Below are positions 52,428-63,400 of a stretch of DNA of 64,000 nt, one piece after another. The first letter of the stretch is position 1. Every line of letters begins with the position of its first letter. The notes under the pieces are model-generated. The model searched no databases, was not told the origin of the DNA, and saw only the letters and a list, made by a program, of their open reading frames with translations. Source of the stretch: Atrichornis clamosus (taxonomy: Eukaryota > Chordata > Aves > Passeriformes > Menuridae); contig WBMZ01004790.1 in the NCBI GenBank assembly GCA_013400975.1, positions 248,001 through 312,000 of the forward strand, given 5' to 3'. The position numbers and the translations under genes are program-made.

Positions 52428-52498
52428 TATATACGTGTGTGCATAGTATATTTATATATACATACATTCATGCATAAAGATATATACTCACACACACG
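52428..52498. repeat. TA/CA-rich imperfect inverted repeat with alternating purine-pyrimidine tract
   Basis: The left arm at 52434-52451 starts CGTGTGTG and the right arm at 52481-52498 ends CACACACG, the exact complement, with AGTATAT/ATATACT continuing the pairing apart from a small offset. The left side is 18 bases of strict purine-pyrimidine alternation (52428-52445). It is a decayed microsatellite able to form a hairpin, cruciform or left-handed DNA. Confidence 0.65.
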
Positions 52499-55202
52499 GG
52501 GATGTACAAATTTGTTCTTTTTTGTCAACGTGTAAAGTTAAAGCCCAGACTGTTTTTCTTAAATAGCTGACGGAATTCTCCTATGTTTTCAGGTGAAATT
52601 TATAAATGATGCTCATGTATGCATCAGTATCAACCAAAGATTTAGTCCATAATCTTTAAAGGGAATAATTGGAGAACACTTTGATATCGTAAAACTGCCA
52701 TTCAGTAAGGCTGAGTATATAATGGGTTTTCTTTGTGCTTAATTGCTTAGAAGGAATTTGTTTTGTTTTAATCTTCATCTCTGTCTTAACAGCTGGATGC
52801 TCTCTGGAAAAAGTAGTGTGGGGTTCCTGTTTAACTCTGTTACTTACTGAACTTTGGGAAAAGACTTCACAAACTTTGTCTTGGGGTCTGAGATAGCCCA
52901 CTGTAGTTGGGAAGTTTCTTGAATACATTAGCCAAGAATCCTTTCTGCCACTTCTTTGGAACAGGTGCAAAGGCAGCACAGCCCCTTGTGGAGCTAATTG
53001 TGTTATATGTAGTCATTGAAGTCAACCACTATACTTTAGTAACCAAGTGCATTATTTGGGCAGGTATCTGCCAGCTATTTGCCAGCAGTTTAACATAAAA
53101 AAGTTACTGTATGTTCAAAGTTATAGCAAAAATTGTTTCAACTTGACCAAAGGGGAAAAAAATTTGAACATTTGCTTCTTATTTGTCTTTTCAAATAACT
53201 GTGAATGAAACAGATTTTTCACAAAATGTCCCTGCAAATATATCATTGGATCAATTGTTTGTTTCCAAAAGTAAAAAAATATTTGTAAGAGGGAAGAAAA
53301 GACACAAATTTCTTTCCTATTACATTTTACAATGGTGGAGGAACTAAAACATTTCTGTTCCAGATGTGAATCAGTGACCAGTTAAAAGGTACTGCAGTTG
53401 TGTTAAAATGAACTGATGCTGCTCATGTTTCTGGCATATTGCTGGTTCATAGCTTTTGATGTTTTCTTGTTCCCTAAGGAAAGGAGTTAATACGGGATGC
53501 CACAGTGTGTGTGCCCTTGTTGTTCTTGTGTAAAACTATGGTCTATTACTTTGGCTCTTAAAAAGGAGGAGGGAAAGTTTGCTATAAGTAGCTTGGAGAT
53601 AATTGCTAGGGAAAGGATTAGATCCTTGTCATTGGTGTCTATGTGAATTCTTGTCTCCATTTCCCATCAGGTTTATATCCTTATGGTCTAAATCAATAGG
53701 TATATTCACCTGATGGATGGTTCCAGCAGTGCACAGAGTCCTTGTCCTCAGGTATAAGCAGTTTATGGATGGAGAAATGTGTAAAACCAGGGATAGATTG
53801 AGGGTACTTTACTCAGTGGTGTTGTGGAGCTGGTCTGCACAGCATCCTATAGAAACAGGAGAGAGACTCCTCCAAGGGACATTTGCAAGTAGCTGATGAG
53901 TCAGTCCTCTGTACTGAGCTTTCCCTGGAGGTCAACTTTCCATTGCAACTTCGAGTAACTGCACGATCTGGTGAGCAGTGGGTCCATGGACTCACCCACT
54001 CCATACAGAACAAGATACTCTAGTTCCATACCTCCACAGGGAAGGGTGTTAGAAAGATTTCTCTACAGAGAGGAGGTGCAGTCTTCATTTATAATGAAGT
54101 TAAACCCAGATGAGAGAGAGCATTTAATTGAAATAAAGAATAATAAAATAATTTGATGTTAGAAGTCTGAGTTTATGCAAATGCGACCTTCATGCCTGCT
54201 CTAAGTACAGCTTACAAACAGAACACGTTTGAGAGGCTGCAAACAGTAGGAGTCAGCTGAGTTGGTTTAAATGTGCATTCCTCCTGCTGTGATAATTAGC
54301 AAAAAGTTGACAGAGAATTAAGCATGACGGGTTTGTTTCTTAAACATTAACTTTTGGATGAAGCATAAATAATGAAGCAAAATATGTCTATAATTAATAT
54401 TTTGTCATTCCTACAGTTCATTGAGTATTAGATCAAACTGCAGAAGCACCTGAATATTAAGTAGTTTGTTCTGCTCTTTAAGGAGCTGATACCAGATTTC
54501 TGATCACACTTCTTGTTTTTGAAGCTGTAATGCAGACCTGTTTAGAAATACACAAACAGTGAAGAATTCAACTTCATGTAGCATTGGGAGTTAATGAAGA
54601 ATTATCTACTGTTCACAAACAGCCAATTTTAGAATTATCTGGCAGAAATTAAGGTTAGGTACTTGGTTTCCAGAGTAATGGTAGGAATACGTCTTCTTTG
54701 TTGGCATTTTGAAACATTATTGGAGTCTCTCCTGGTTTCATCTGGGATAGAGTCAGAATTTATATTAAATGGTAGATAACTGTATTCATTCTGTAATGGT
54801 GAAAATGGATCTGAACTTTAATTCAGAAAGAATAATCTGAACTAGCTCTATGAATTTGTAGAATGGTAAATAAATGCTCTTTGTATGAAAATGCTGTAGA
54901 TACAGACTAAAATTTTATAAGCATAAAAAGATTTAATTTTTATGTAGCAGTTATTGCTAAATTTTAACTCTGTTAGGAGCAAAGTTTGGAAAGTGCCTGG
55001 TATTAGTGAACTTATCACCTTTCTAAGTGTATCAAATTCTCAGCAAATCCTTAAAAATTGTGAACACACCCACACATTTCATGGATGCATTTTCGGTTTA
55101 TGAGTAGACATTTTTGCATTATTTCCACCACTGAACTCTAGGAGTTCAGACACTATTTGCAGCTTTGTTTGGCCACACTCATTACTCAGTTAAATCTGCA
55201 TG
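52499..55202. other. AT-rich non-coding DNA, no gene recognised
   Basis: The frame of 107 codons at 52656-52979 (minus) is unrecognised. About 53700-54010 is GC-richer. About 54250-54420 is dense in homeodomain-type cores (TAATTA, ATTAAG, TAATGA), which fits a developmental enhancer only as a guess. Confidence 0.55.
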
Positions 55203-55216
55203 TCGCCCTCTGGTTA
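55203..55216 (-). promoter_or_regulatory. Candidate CTCF binding site
   Basis: On the minus strand, TAACCAGAGGGCGA matches about 11 of 14 positions of the vertebrate CTCF core, including the central AGAGGGCG. It sits in CpG-poor DNA just before a CpG-richer stretch (about 55380-55700). CTCF marks insulators and loop anchors. One imperfect match in 64 kb is weak evidence. Confidence 0.25.
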
Positions 55217-57533
55217 TTAGTGTTCTCCTTGGATTTGGAGAAATGAGTAGAATATGGAAAAAATAAGTTCCAAATCAATAAAATATGTGAACAGTTTCAT
55301 GATAGCTTTTGAAGGAAGTGCTTGTTGGGACTGTGCTTTAACTTCAGATAGGGCATGGTTTTTGTCATTCTGTCAACTCGTTGTGGTTGAACAGGGAATT
55401 TAAATCAAATGCACGGTCTTTTGTGAAAGCAGCCCGCAAAAACGTGGGTGCGAGGGTTTGATGCCTGACTTTAGACATCTTGCGAAGGGTGTGGGGATAC
55501 CTGGTGTCCTGAAAGCAGCAAGCTGGGAGGACAGCATATTGGAGGGTCAGGGGGGTAGGTTGGTTGTTTTTTCTAATCTAAAAGTAGAATTCTTCCCTTT
55601 AGTGTTTTATCCTTGAATGTGGAATCAAGCCTTGCTGGAACAGGACACCTGTAGGTTCCTACGTGAGGGCTTCTGCTGCCTGAGCAGCCTCGATAGTGTG
55701 CGACTGCCTTTTGCAGGCAAGAATTAACAAACATGGGCTTTGGAATTCAGCATTAACACAAAAGTTTGAACTATTTTTCTGGAATTATCACTGCATAAAC
55801 TAGGCAAATTTCTGCTTAGGTCAAATAATAATCTTCCAGTTCATATAAGGCAACAAAATAATTTAACTGTAAGAGTATCAAGCTGGTTCTTGCAAGTTCA
55901 GTTCCCAAACTCATCAGTCAAAATCCAATCTTCCTTTAAATACATACTTAGTTTTGAAGATTTTTATTTCCTAATGACTTGGTTTTGTTGATTATTCATC
56001 TGAGGCCATCAGGAGTGCTAGTCAGAAATTGGTGCTATATAGGTGCTCATCACAGGAGAGGAACTTCCATTTATATGGTTTAAATCAAATTGGGATCAAA
56101 AGGGTTTATTGACTTATTAATTATACATAATTAGTCAACAATCAGGAAACTGTAAATTCAGAATCAAAATGTTGTCCATCAAATCTCTAAACACAGGTGT
56201 GCTTTCAAAGTTTCTTTATTTAAACAAGATATCCAAATTCCATTGCATCTCATTAAACACCAGAACAAATTTTCAGTGTTTGTAGTAAAATTATTTAGAG
56301 TAAGAGTAGCTGTTAGAGCTAAATACAGCATCCTCTCTGCCTTTCCCACCCTCACAGGCAGCAGTGACCCTCAATCAGAAGGCAGCCAACACTCCCATCC
56401 ATGGCTCAGGTGCTCACGTTGTCCTTGAGGCCTGTGCTCTGCTAGTCCAGGAAGAATTGACCCTTCTGCAGCCTGGTTACCTAACAGGAGAGGGGCTGGT
56501 CTGATCATCAGCACAAAAACAAAAATGATACAGAGACTTGAGACCATGTAAGCAGTGGTGTTAATTATCCTTCTATCTTCTAAATACTGCATTTGGGAAT
56601 TGATAAATTAATTCTGGGGGAAACAAAGTGTGGCACTACAGTGTTTCAGGGACAATGCAGCTGGTAAGTCGTGTTTTATATTAAGGTAATCTAGTAAACA
56701 AGTTTAAGCTCCTGGGTAATTATATGGGACCCCATGCTGACCAAAGTGGAATAGTCTGGTCATTTATTATACCAGTAGCTTCTGTTTCTTTCTGTAATGT
56801 TTAATCTTTGTTGAGTTCAGGTCATGAAAAGAACATAGTAACCTTGGATCCATATCTCCAGTTTAATTTCTTGTAAGCAGGACACTGTCTTGGAGAGCCT
56901 GGCAGCTTGAAATCTGTTGCAAATCACTTTAAAGTGAATTTCTCAATTCACAGCTTTGTAGACTGTGGCTTGCATTTCTGATACCAAATTGTACTAATGA
57001 ATTGAATCCTTTCTAGCATTATATCAAATGCTGTTTCATTTTTATCTTGCATAGGGTGAGACAGTTGTTTTTTCAATAGCAAACAGAATGTAAGATCAAA
57101 GAGAGCTCTATAACTCAAATGTTCCAATTATTGGTATTGTGCATTAACCCATCCAGCTCCAAGTATTCCTGAAAATAACCTTTACATCTGTAAGAGTTAT
57201 CAAGCCCACGCAGAATAAATTGAATGTCAGCTCAGTCCACTGGTTTCATGACATATTAGAAAGAAACATGCCTTCAAAGCCCTGGTCAAAGCATGTAACA
57301 TTCAGTGTGCTGTATTCCTACTGATTTAGTTTAGGTAGCACCTAGTGATGCTGGTACGTATTAACCATGGTGTCTGAGTAAACTCAGCTTAGAACACCAC
57401 ACTGGGACTGCAGTGTATACGGTATGACCACGCAAGGCAAGGGCTGGGAACACGTAGGACCTGCAGTTGCTGCAGTCTCTTATTGACAGAGGACAGTGGA
57501 AAGTTTGCACTGGTTCAGCCCTGGCTGCCCTAC
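55217..57533. other. Non-coding DNA, no gene recognised
   Basis: About 55380-55700 is richer in G and CpG (roughly eight CpGs) without forming a CpG island. The CTG/GTAAGTCG donor-like site near 56663 has no plausible exon before it. Open frames are at most 73 codons before the minisatellite. Confidence 0.6.
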
Positions 57534-57818
57534 ACCCACCGCCAGCCCACCGCACCCACCGCCAGCCCATCACACTCACAGCCAGCCCACCGCGCCCACC
57601 GCCAGCCCGCCACAGCCACAGCCAGCCCACCACAGCCAGCCCACCGCGCCCACCGCCAGCCCACCACAGCCAGCCCATCACAGCCACAGCCAGCCCACCA
57701 CAGCCACAGCCAGCCCGCCATAGCCAGCCCACCGCGCCTACCNCCACAGCCAGCCCGCCATAGCCAGCCCACCGCGCCTACCGCCAGCCCACCACGCCCA
57801 CCGCCAGCCCATCACCCC
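57534..57818 (+). repeat. C-rich minisatellite of mixed 20-bp and 14-bp units
   Basis: About fifteen units each begin GCCAGCCC, at 57541, 57561, 57581, 57601, 57621, 57635, 57655, 57669, 57689, 57709, 57723, 57749, 57763, 57783 and 57803. Spacings are 20 or 14 bp, apart from one 26-bp interval (57723-57749) that contains the ambiguous base. The 14-bp unit lacks a six-base CCACAG/CCACCG-like module. The plus strand is almost free of T and the minus strand is G-rich with many GG/GGG runs, so G-quadruplex or R-loop formation is possible. Open frames of up to 150 codons on both strands come from the low T content. Neither 20 nor 14 is a multiple of three, so no constant peptide is repeated and coding is unlikely. 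Expect length variation between individuals. Confidence 0.95.
57743..57743. other. Ambiguous base N at a 40-bp duplication junction
   Basis: This is the only non-ACGT base in the window. The 39 bases before it (57704-57742) are identical to the 39 after it (57744-57782). By comparison with 57703 the N stands where a G is expected. It is either a real 40-bp duplication with one uncalled base, or an assembly join in which overlapping contig ends were not merged. Confidence 0.9.
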
Positions 57819-60085
57819 CTGGGAGTAGCATGGGCTGCGTGTGAGCTGGTGCTGCAAGGCTGCCCAGCTACACAGCTGAGAACCAGGACATCTGGGATCA
57901 GAGTTAACTCTCTTGGACGTTATAACCCCTTCTAGTTTTATTAATTGTCAGTATTGTTACACTGACCTCCATCTCAGAATATTTCTGATTAAGGGCAGAA
58001 ATAGTAACTACAGATTATATAATTGTAATTTCTACTTGAATTTCAGATGCTTTTTCTGTTGAAGCTGCATTATAAATGTACAATTTAATTAATTTTTGTC
58101 CTGTACTTTGGATAGTGATAGATTAAAGATGAAATTTATGGAGAGCTGAACCTTTGGCTAGATGTGAGGGGCTTTTAACATAATTCAGAATGATTTCGAG
58201 GTCTCCATAAAAACACTGACTTCTGGCATACTCTAAAGGCTGTAATGGCCACATGATATTTGAAATCAAAGGAATTCCCTTCTATCAGTGATTTCTCTTC
58301 TCTTACGGGGTTCCACCCATAACATTTTCCTCTTTGGATGTACTGTATTGTATTTTGTGAAATGCAAAAGTTCTGAGCAGATAACTGTGCCAGCAGTTAT
58401 TGGGGGCCCTTGGAGCGCTTGCAGTGGCTCTGCCTAAAGCAGCAGCATGTTAATACTGCTATAGTGAAGCCAGCACTGATCTGGATTTGTTCACTATGCT
58501 GCGTAGTTTAAGTCTGATGTTTATACCCTTTACTGTCATTTTAAAATGTAGCATATATTTTCTGGTGCTTTGTGTTATGTATTCTTTATGAGCTTTTTAA
58601 ATTTAGTAGGGTAAGTAGGAGGCCACCCTGCACACAGGATGAATGCCTGAGTTGAAGTTTTTGGAGGATACTGAAAACAGAGCAAACCTGGGTTGAGGTG
58701 CTGAAGAGCTCACTGCAATAAAGGCCGTTGTTCTCATGAGTACAGTACTTACACTGTCCCTTTGGTCTCCATGCTACTCTTATGTAAACCTAATTCTGGC
58801 TCCAAAGGAGTTTTATTTTTTAAAGTTCTTTGATACTTTATTAACAGTTGCCATCTGGCTCATCAGTCCTGTTAGGTTAGGACGAAGAGCTGCTGTCTGC
58901 ACCCTGCTGTTTCCTGCTTTCTTCATGGGATCCAGGATATCCTTTGGCTTTTCTTTCCCCCATATATTAACTCACTGCAAATTTGTTACTTTGGTCCCTG
59001 TGCCCTAAACACATTCTTTCTGGCCAAATAGACTGTAGAGAACCATGTGGCATTGCCTTTTTCCACCAATTCAAAGAGAGGTGTTAATTATCTTGATTAA
59101 GGCCAGCTTCATCCTCATAAATTCTGGCAAAAAGGAAGGACAATCTACCTTGCTTCTGACCCCTTAGTGTTAATGGCTGATGACAGACATTTTGAGTAAG
59201 GAATTATTCACAGGTTGTTTGCCCTTAATCATGTTTTGATGACATGATGAAATTCCCAGAAGTGTAGTGATGTGATTATGAGGTGTGAGAACATTTTAGG
59301 CATGTTTTGAGGATGAATACATTCATGTTTGTGAGGAATTACCATCCTGTCGTGCTGAAAACCAACCAAATGAAACATTGATATTTATAGTTTCACTTTT
59401 AGTCTTTTTATTCTGACATGTTTGCAGAGCATTGGAGATATATTGGAATACATATAATGAATCAGTCAAGAAAATACTGAGATTTTGTGTTTTATATGTG
59501 ATTAAGTTATTCTTGAACTTATGCATTTTCTGAAACTCTTGCATTTGATTTTTTTGTTTTGTAAAAGCAAGAAATCAATGTGAAGCTGAAGTGTAATGTG
59601 TTTTATTTGTCCTGTTTCATCCTATATTGGTCTTTCTTATTTTTCTTTTATATTTTCTTATATTGTTTTTTTATTTCTTCCATTGATTCATGTAACTAGG
59701 GGTGGATTTTGCAGCAGCCTGTAGTCAGATCGAGTTCTTCCTCTCTGTAAACAGAAAAGTCCTTGTACTCATGTTGTCTGTATAGTCTCAGTGAGAATCA
59801 TGTAAGATTTAAGTGCCCTTGCAAGATGAAATGCCAGACCTTGCTCATGCATCAACTCTTTAGCATAATTAAAGGAAGGAACTGTATCATACTGTTTTAT
59901 GAAGATATTTGAATGCTAAGTGAGAAAAGCTTCAATCTTTTTGCTTTTTAATTACATTGTAGCATGAAGGTTAAATCATACAAATTATAAGAGACCAATG
60001 TTTATGCTTAGCATTTCAGTTACATATATCCTGGTTTATGTGATTATTTAATGATGACAAGTTTTTATATATTCATATATCATTT
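57819..60085. other. AT-rich non-coding DNA, no gene recognised
   Basis: A frame of 90 codons at 58736-59008 is unrecognised. A T-rich tract lies at about 59636-59690. A donor-like AGG/GTAAGTAG near 58611 has no exon-like partner. Confidence 0.6.
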
Positions 60086-60105
60086 TATATATATGCGCAT
60101 GCACA
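60086..60105. other. Z-DNA-prone alternating purine-pyrimidine tract
   Basis: Twenty bases alternate strictly between pyrimidine and purine: TATATATAT, then GCGCATGCACA, which includes the self-complementary ATGCGCAT. It lies in a TA-rich stretch (60065-60112). The alternation is seen directly; left-handed DNA formation is inference and would be limited by the TA-rich half. Confidence 0.6.
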
Positions 60106-60297
60106 GATATATCAATAACATAAGACAGTTAAAACATTCAGCCTCGTGATTTGTGGAAAATCTCTTGCTTTTCTCTTGGTAGCTTTGTATTAAATGAGTG
60201 AATTTTTTATAACTGACACCACTGAGTGCTGTTAAGTAAACAGAGATACATGTTACAGCAACTCGTGGAGGAATTTTTTTCTGAACTTTTGTCTTAG
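60106..60297. other. AT-rich non-coding DNA
   Basis: Nothing is identified here except the pyrimidine-rich tract at its right end, which forms the acceptor-like site described next. Confidence 0.6.
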
Positions 60298-60437
60298 AAG
60301 GAGTCTGGCACCTCAGGGATTACATTTGTGAATATATTCCTGCAACTTCTCACTAGGAAATGGAGAACACCTCACTTTTCTTTTCTGTATTTTCTTTTCG
60401 AATACGGAAAAAAAGTTACTGAAGATCTGTATTACTG
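60298..60437 (+). other. Possible coding exon (open frame between splice-site motifs)
   Basis: A pyrimidine-rich acceptor ending TTTTGTCTTAG at 60297 is followed by 140 nt that stay open in one frame (46 codons plus two bases), then the donor TACTG/GTGAGTGCG. The frame has a stop exactly at the acceptor AG and another just after the donor, so the open part coincides with the splice bounds. The peptide begins KESGTSGITFVNIFLQLLTR and ends GKKVTEDLYY. I recognise no family. A second acceptor (TTCTCACTAG at 60356) would give an 81-nt in-frame version. Chance could produce this: 46 open codons are not rare. Confidence 0.13.
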
Positions 60438-63400
60438 GTGAGTGCGAACACTCTGCAGTCTTCTTGTGTAACTTCTGAAAATTGAACCAGTGCTTGGGCA
60501 TCTACTTCAGATGGAAGGAAATGAGAAGGGAAAGATACTTAGCTATTTCAATGTAAGATTATTTTATTGATTGTTTTACCAAAATATATATCTTTAGCAA
60601 GATATACATTACCTATTAAGAATGAGATTGATTAGGGTTTGTATGCAGTTTTTGACTTTAATACAGTTAATCATCACACACAATATAGAGATCATTAAGA
60701 ACAAACTAGGTGTGAATTCTTCAGTATCAGTATGGGAAGCTACTGTAATTGCTTTAGCACTCAACAAGAGAAGGTTTTTTGGAGATACTTGATGATTGAT
60801 TTAGAACACGGAGAACTTTATCTGGTGTCAGACATAGCAAGAGAATCATACTTCTTCCTGGTTTTCTTCGTCAGAGAGGAGTCTAAAAGGTCCTTATAAG
60901 GACTTGTTGAAGTTTTCTGCCTCTTACGTTTGTAGCAACTCTTTGCTCTCCTTGCATTCCAAGTTGTCCTTTGTGCTGACAATAAAAAGTAATTTTGTTC
61001 AAGTATAGACACTTCTATGGTGGAACCATAATGTAGGAGAGGAAATGAAGAAAAACATCATTTCCAATTAAGACTGCAGAGAGAATTTAGATAGACGAAA
61101 TGTAATTACACAGATTGGAATCTGTCCAGTGTTCCAGGTCTAACAGCTCTATAATGAAATAAAAATCTTTTGTTTACAAATATTTTATTCTCATGAGTGT
61201 GTCCTACACTCAGTTTCAATCAATTTCAGTATTACCCAAAAGAAATAAATGACAGCCTCATGCTGTGAGTAGGAGTTGCATTGTAGGGGCATTCTTTAAT
61301 TGATTTCTTTCGTGATTTTTACCTTCTGAAGCATGAGACCTAATTTGTCAAATTTCATTTTTCTGTTTTCTCATATTCACCCCTACAGATGAAACCTTAC
61401 TCTGCTGATCTAAAACAGGTGCTTCATTACAGGGAAGACAGGTCTGGTGGGGTTTTTTTCCTCTTTGTTTCTCTTAAGGGATATTAGGGAGGCAGAAAAA
61501 ACAACAGTTTAGTCTTTGCCTTCTGTTGCAATAAATTAGTCTTGATTTAAATCCTTTTCTCATTCCTTGCTGAGTTTCCCCAAAACTATTCCTGAAGGTC
61601 AATGTAATTGTTTTAGCTGTAAAAATATTTCTGGTTAGTGTATGGGGATCTTTGTGTGGAAAAGTGCAGCGTGGGATTTGGGGACGGAAATAAGAAATTA
61701 ATTAGAGTCATCAGTGTGTTCTAATGAGCTCAATTTGTGTTTGAAGGATACTCTTTCTTGTATATTCTTGTGCACACAGCAGTGTGACTGGGGGAGGATG
61801 TTTGCTGTAGTGAGCATTAGTAGCCATTGAGTAAAGAGGTTGTTAATCCAGATGGCATTTGTGAGGGATGTGAACTCACTCTCAGTGCTTGAATTAACCC
61901 AGTCTGGAGTGCTGTGTCCTTACAGACCATCCTTCAGGGAAACTTGCACTCAAACTTGAAGATGATTACTGTAATCCACCCTTGAAATGATCCAAACAAG
62001 AACAGTGTCTTTATTAATTTGCAGTGTGAATAGTGTGTTCAAGTAAGCCAGACATCAAAAATTCATTGATCTTCAGAAGCAAAGAAACACCTAATTCTTT
62101 TAAGCAGATGGAAAAACTGGTTTACAACAAGCAATTGCAAAAATGAAATGCATCTCTAACCTGAGCAGATAAAACCAACATTTCAGCCTTACAGTGTCAG
62201 TGACAAAGTTCCATTTGGGGAAAAGACAAAAAGAAAAACGTCAGTAACAAAAGTGCTAATGGACTGTGACATAGAGAAGGTAAAGCTGCATGGTTGGGTG
62301 GCCTTTAGGGCTTTCAGCACTGACTTGGAGCCCATCCCTCTGATACTGCTGGTATAGTCCTGATTTGTGTTTTTAGCACACTTGATGTCAATAACATGTA
62401 TTTTTAAAAAATTAAGTTTAATTTTTAAAAACCCCAAACCAAGTCTTTCTAAATACACTTCCCTTACCTATCTTGTAAAGGAAAGTGCAAGCAAACTTGT
62501 TTGTAATGATGAAAATCCATAATTTTCAGCCATACCTATATCTTCTCAATTACAAGAAGGTTGCATCTTACTAAACAACTGCTGGAGAGACAAACTAGAG
62601 TCTGTTAAATATTTAAGTACCTGAAAAGAATCCTTTCCTGAAAATTATTCCATGGCTAGAAAATGCCAAGTTTTAATTTTCCGTAGTAAGAAGCAGTTAT
62701 GCAGCAGATTCCTCTGATATTTTACTGCAGGCACTTGAAACTTTAGAAAAGGTAGCATAGTAGATTAAAAATTATCAGTTAGGCAGCTCTACAGCAGTGA
62801 TCTGTGAGAAAGTCAGTCCTGAGTGCAGAATGTGCTGTTGTAGTGAGGCACTGAGATGCAGAGTTAAACACCCAGTTAGCTCTTGAATCATTTGTGATGC
62901 TTGGTTGCTTCTGTAGTGCTGATACATCACTCCTTTAGAAAAGAAGCATTTGCAGTGGAAAAAAAAGGTTCAGAGAGTGTGTGTGGAGTTATGTTTTCTG
63001 GCTTAAAAATAACTGCAGCATAGCATATCCACACTTAGGAGATTGCACCTCAGTGTATCTATGTAGTACAGCCTGTGTTCTCCCTGTCCTCTGTGTTCTC
63101 AAAACAGACGTCCTAACAGGATTCCAGCATCCAGGTATGAGTAGGAACTTGAAAGCATTGACTTGTTTTGCTTCTACTCAGGAGAGATACAGAGAAGCTG
63201 GATCTGAAAGGAGCTCTAAGATGTTTTTTGTAGTCAACAGGTACACAAAGGTGGCAGCAGAGTCTGTTACTGTGGTGTCTTTTTGATTACCCCTGATATT
63301 GCTTTGTTAATTCAAACAAAAGGATGTTGTAATTCAAAGCGTATGATTATTCTTAGTACTTTCTAAGTCTTTTGAATATCTTTAATAAATGTCCTTAATC

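Noticed and set aside
57483..57935. Open frames of 75-150 codons on both strands with Pro/Ala/His- or Gly/Trp-rich repeats
   Set aside because: They come from the T-poor minisatellite. Unit lengths of 20 and 14 are not multiples of three, several frames are open at once, and the N makes part of the translation undefined.
61903..61918. 16-base match to the CR1 text for a conserved ORF2 segment (CTGGAGTGCTGTGTCC)
   Set aside because: The match stops on both sides and no other CR1 text is nearby. A chance match of this length between the window and a CR1 is plausible.
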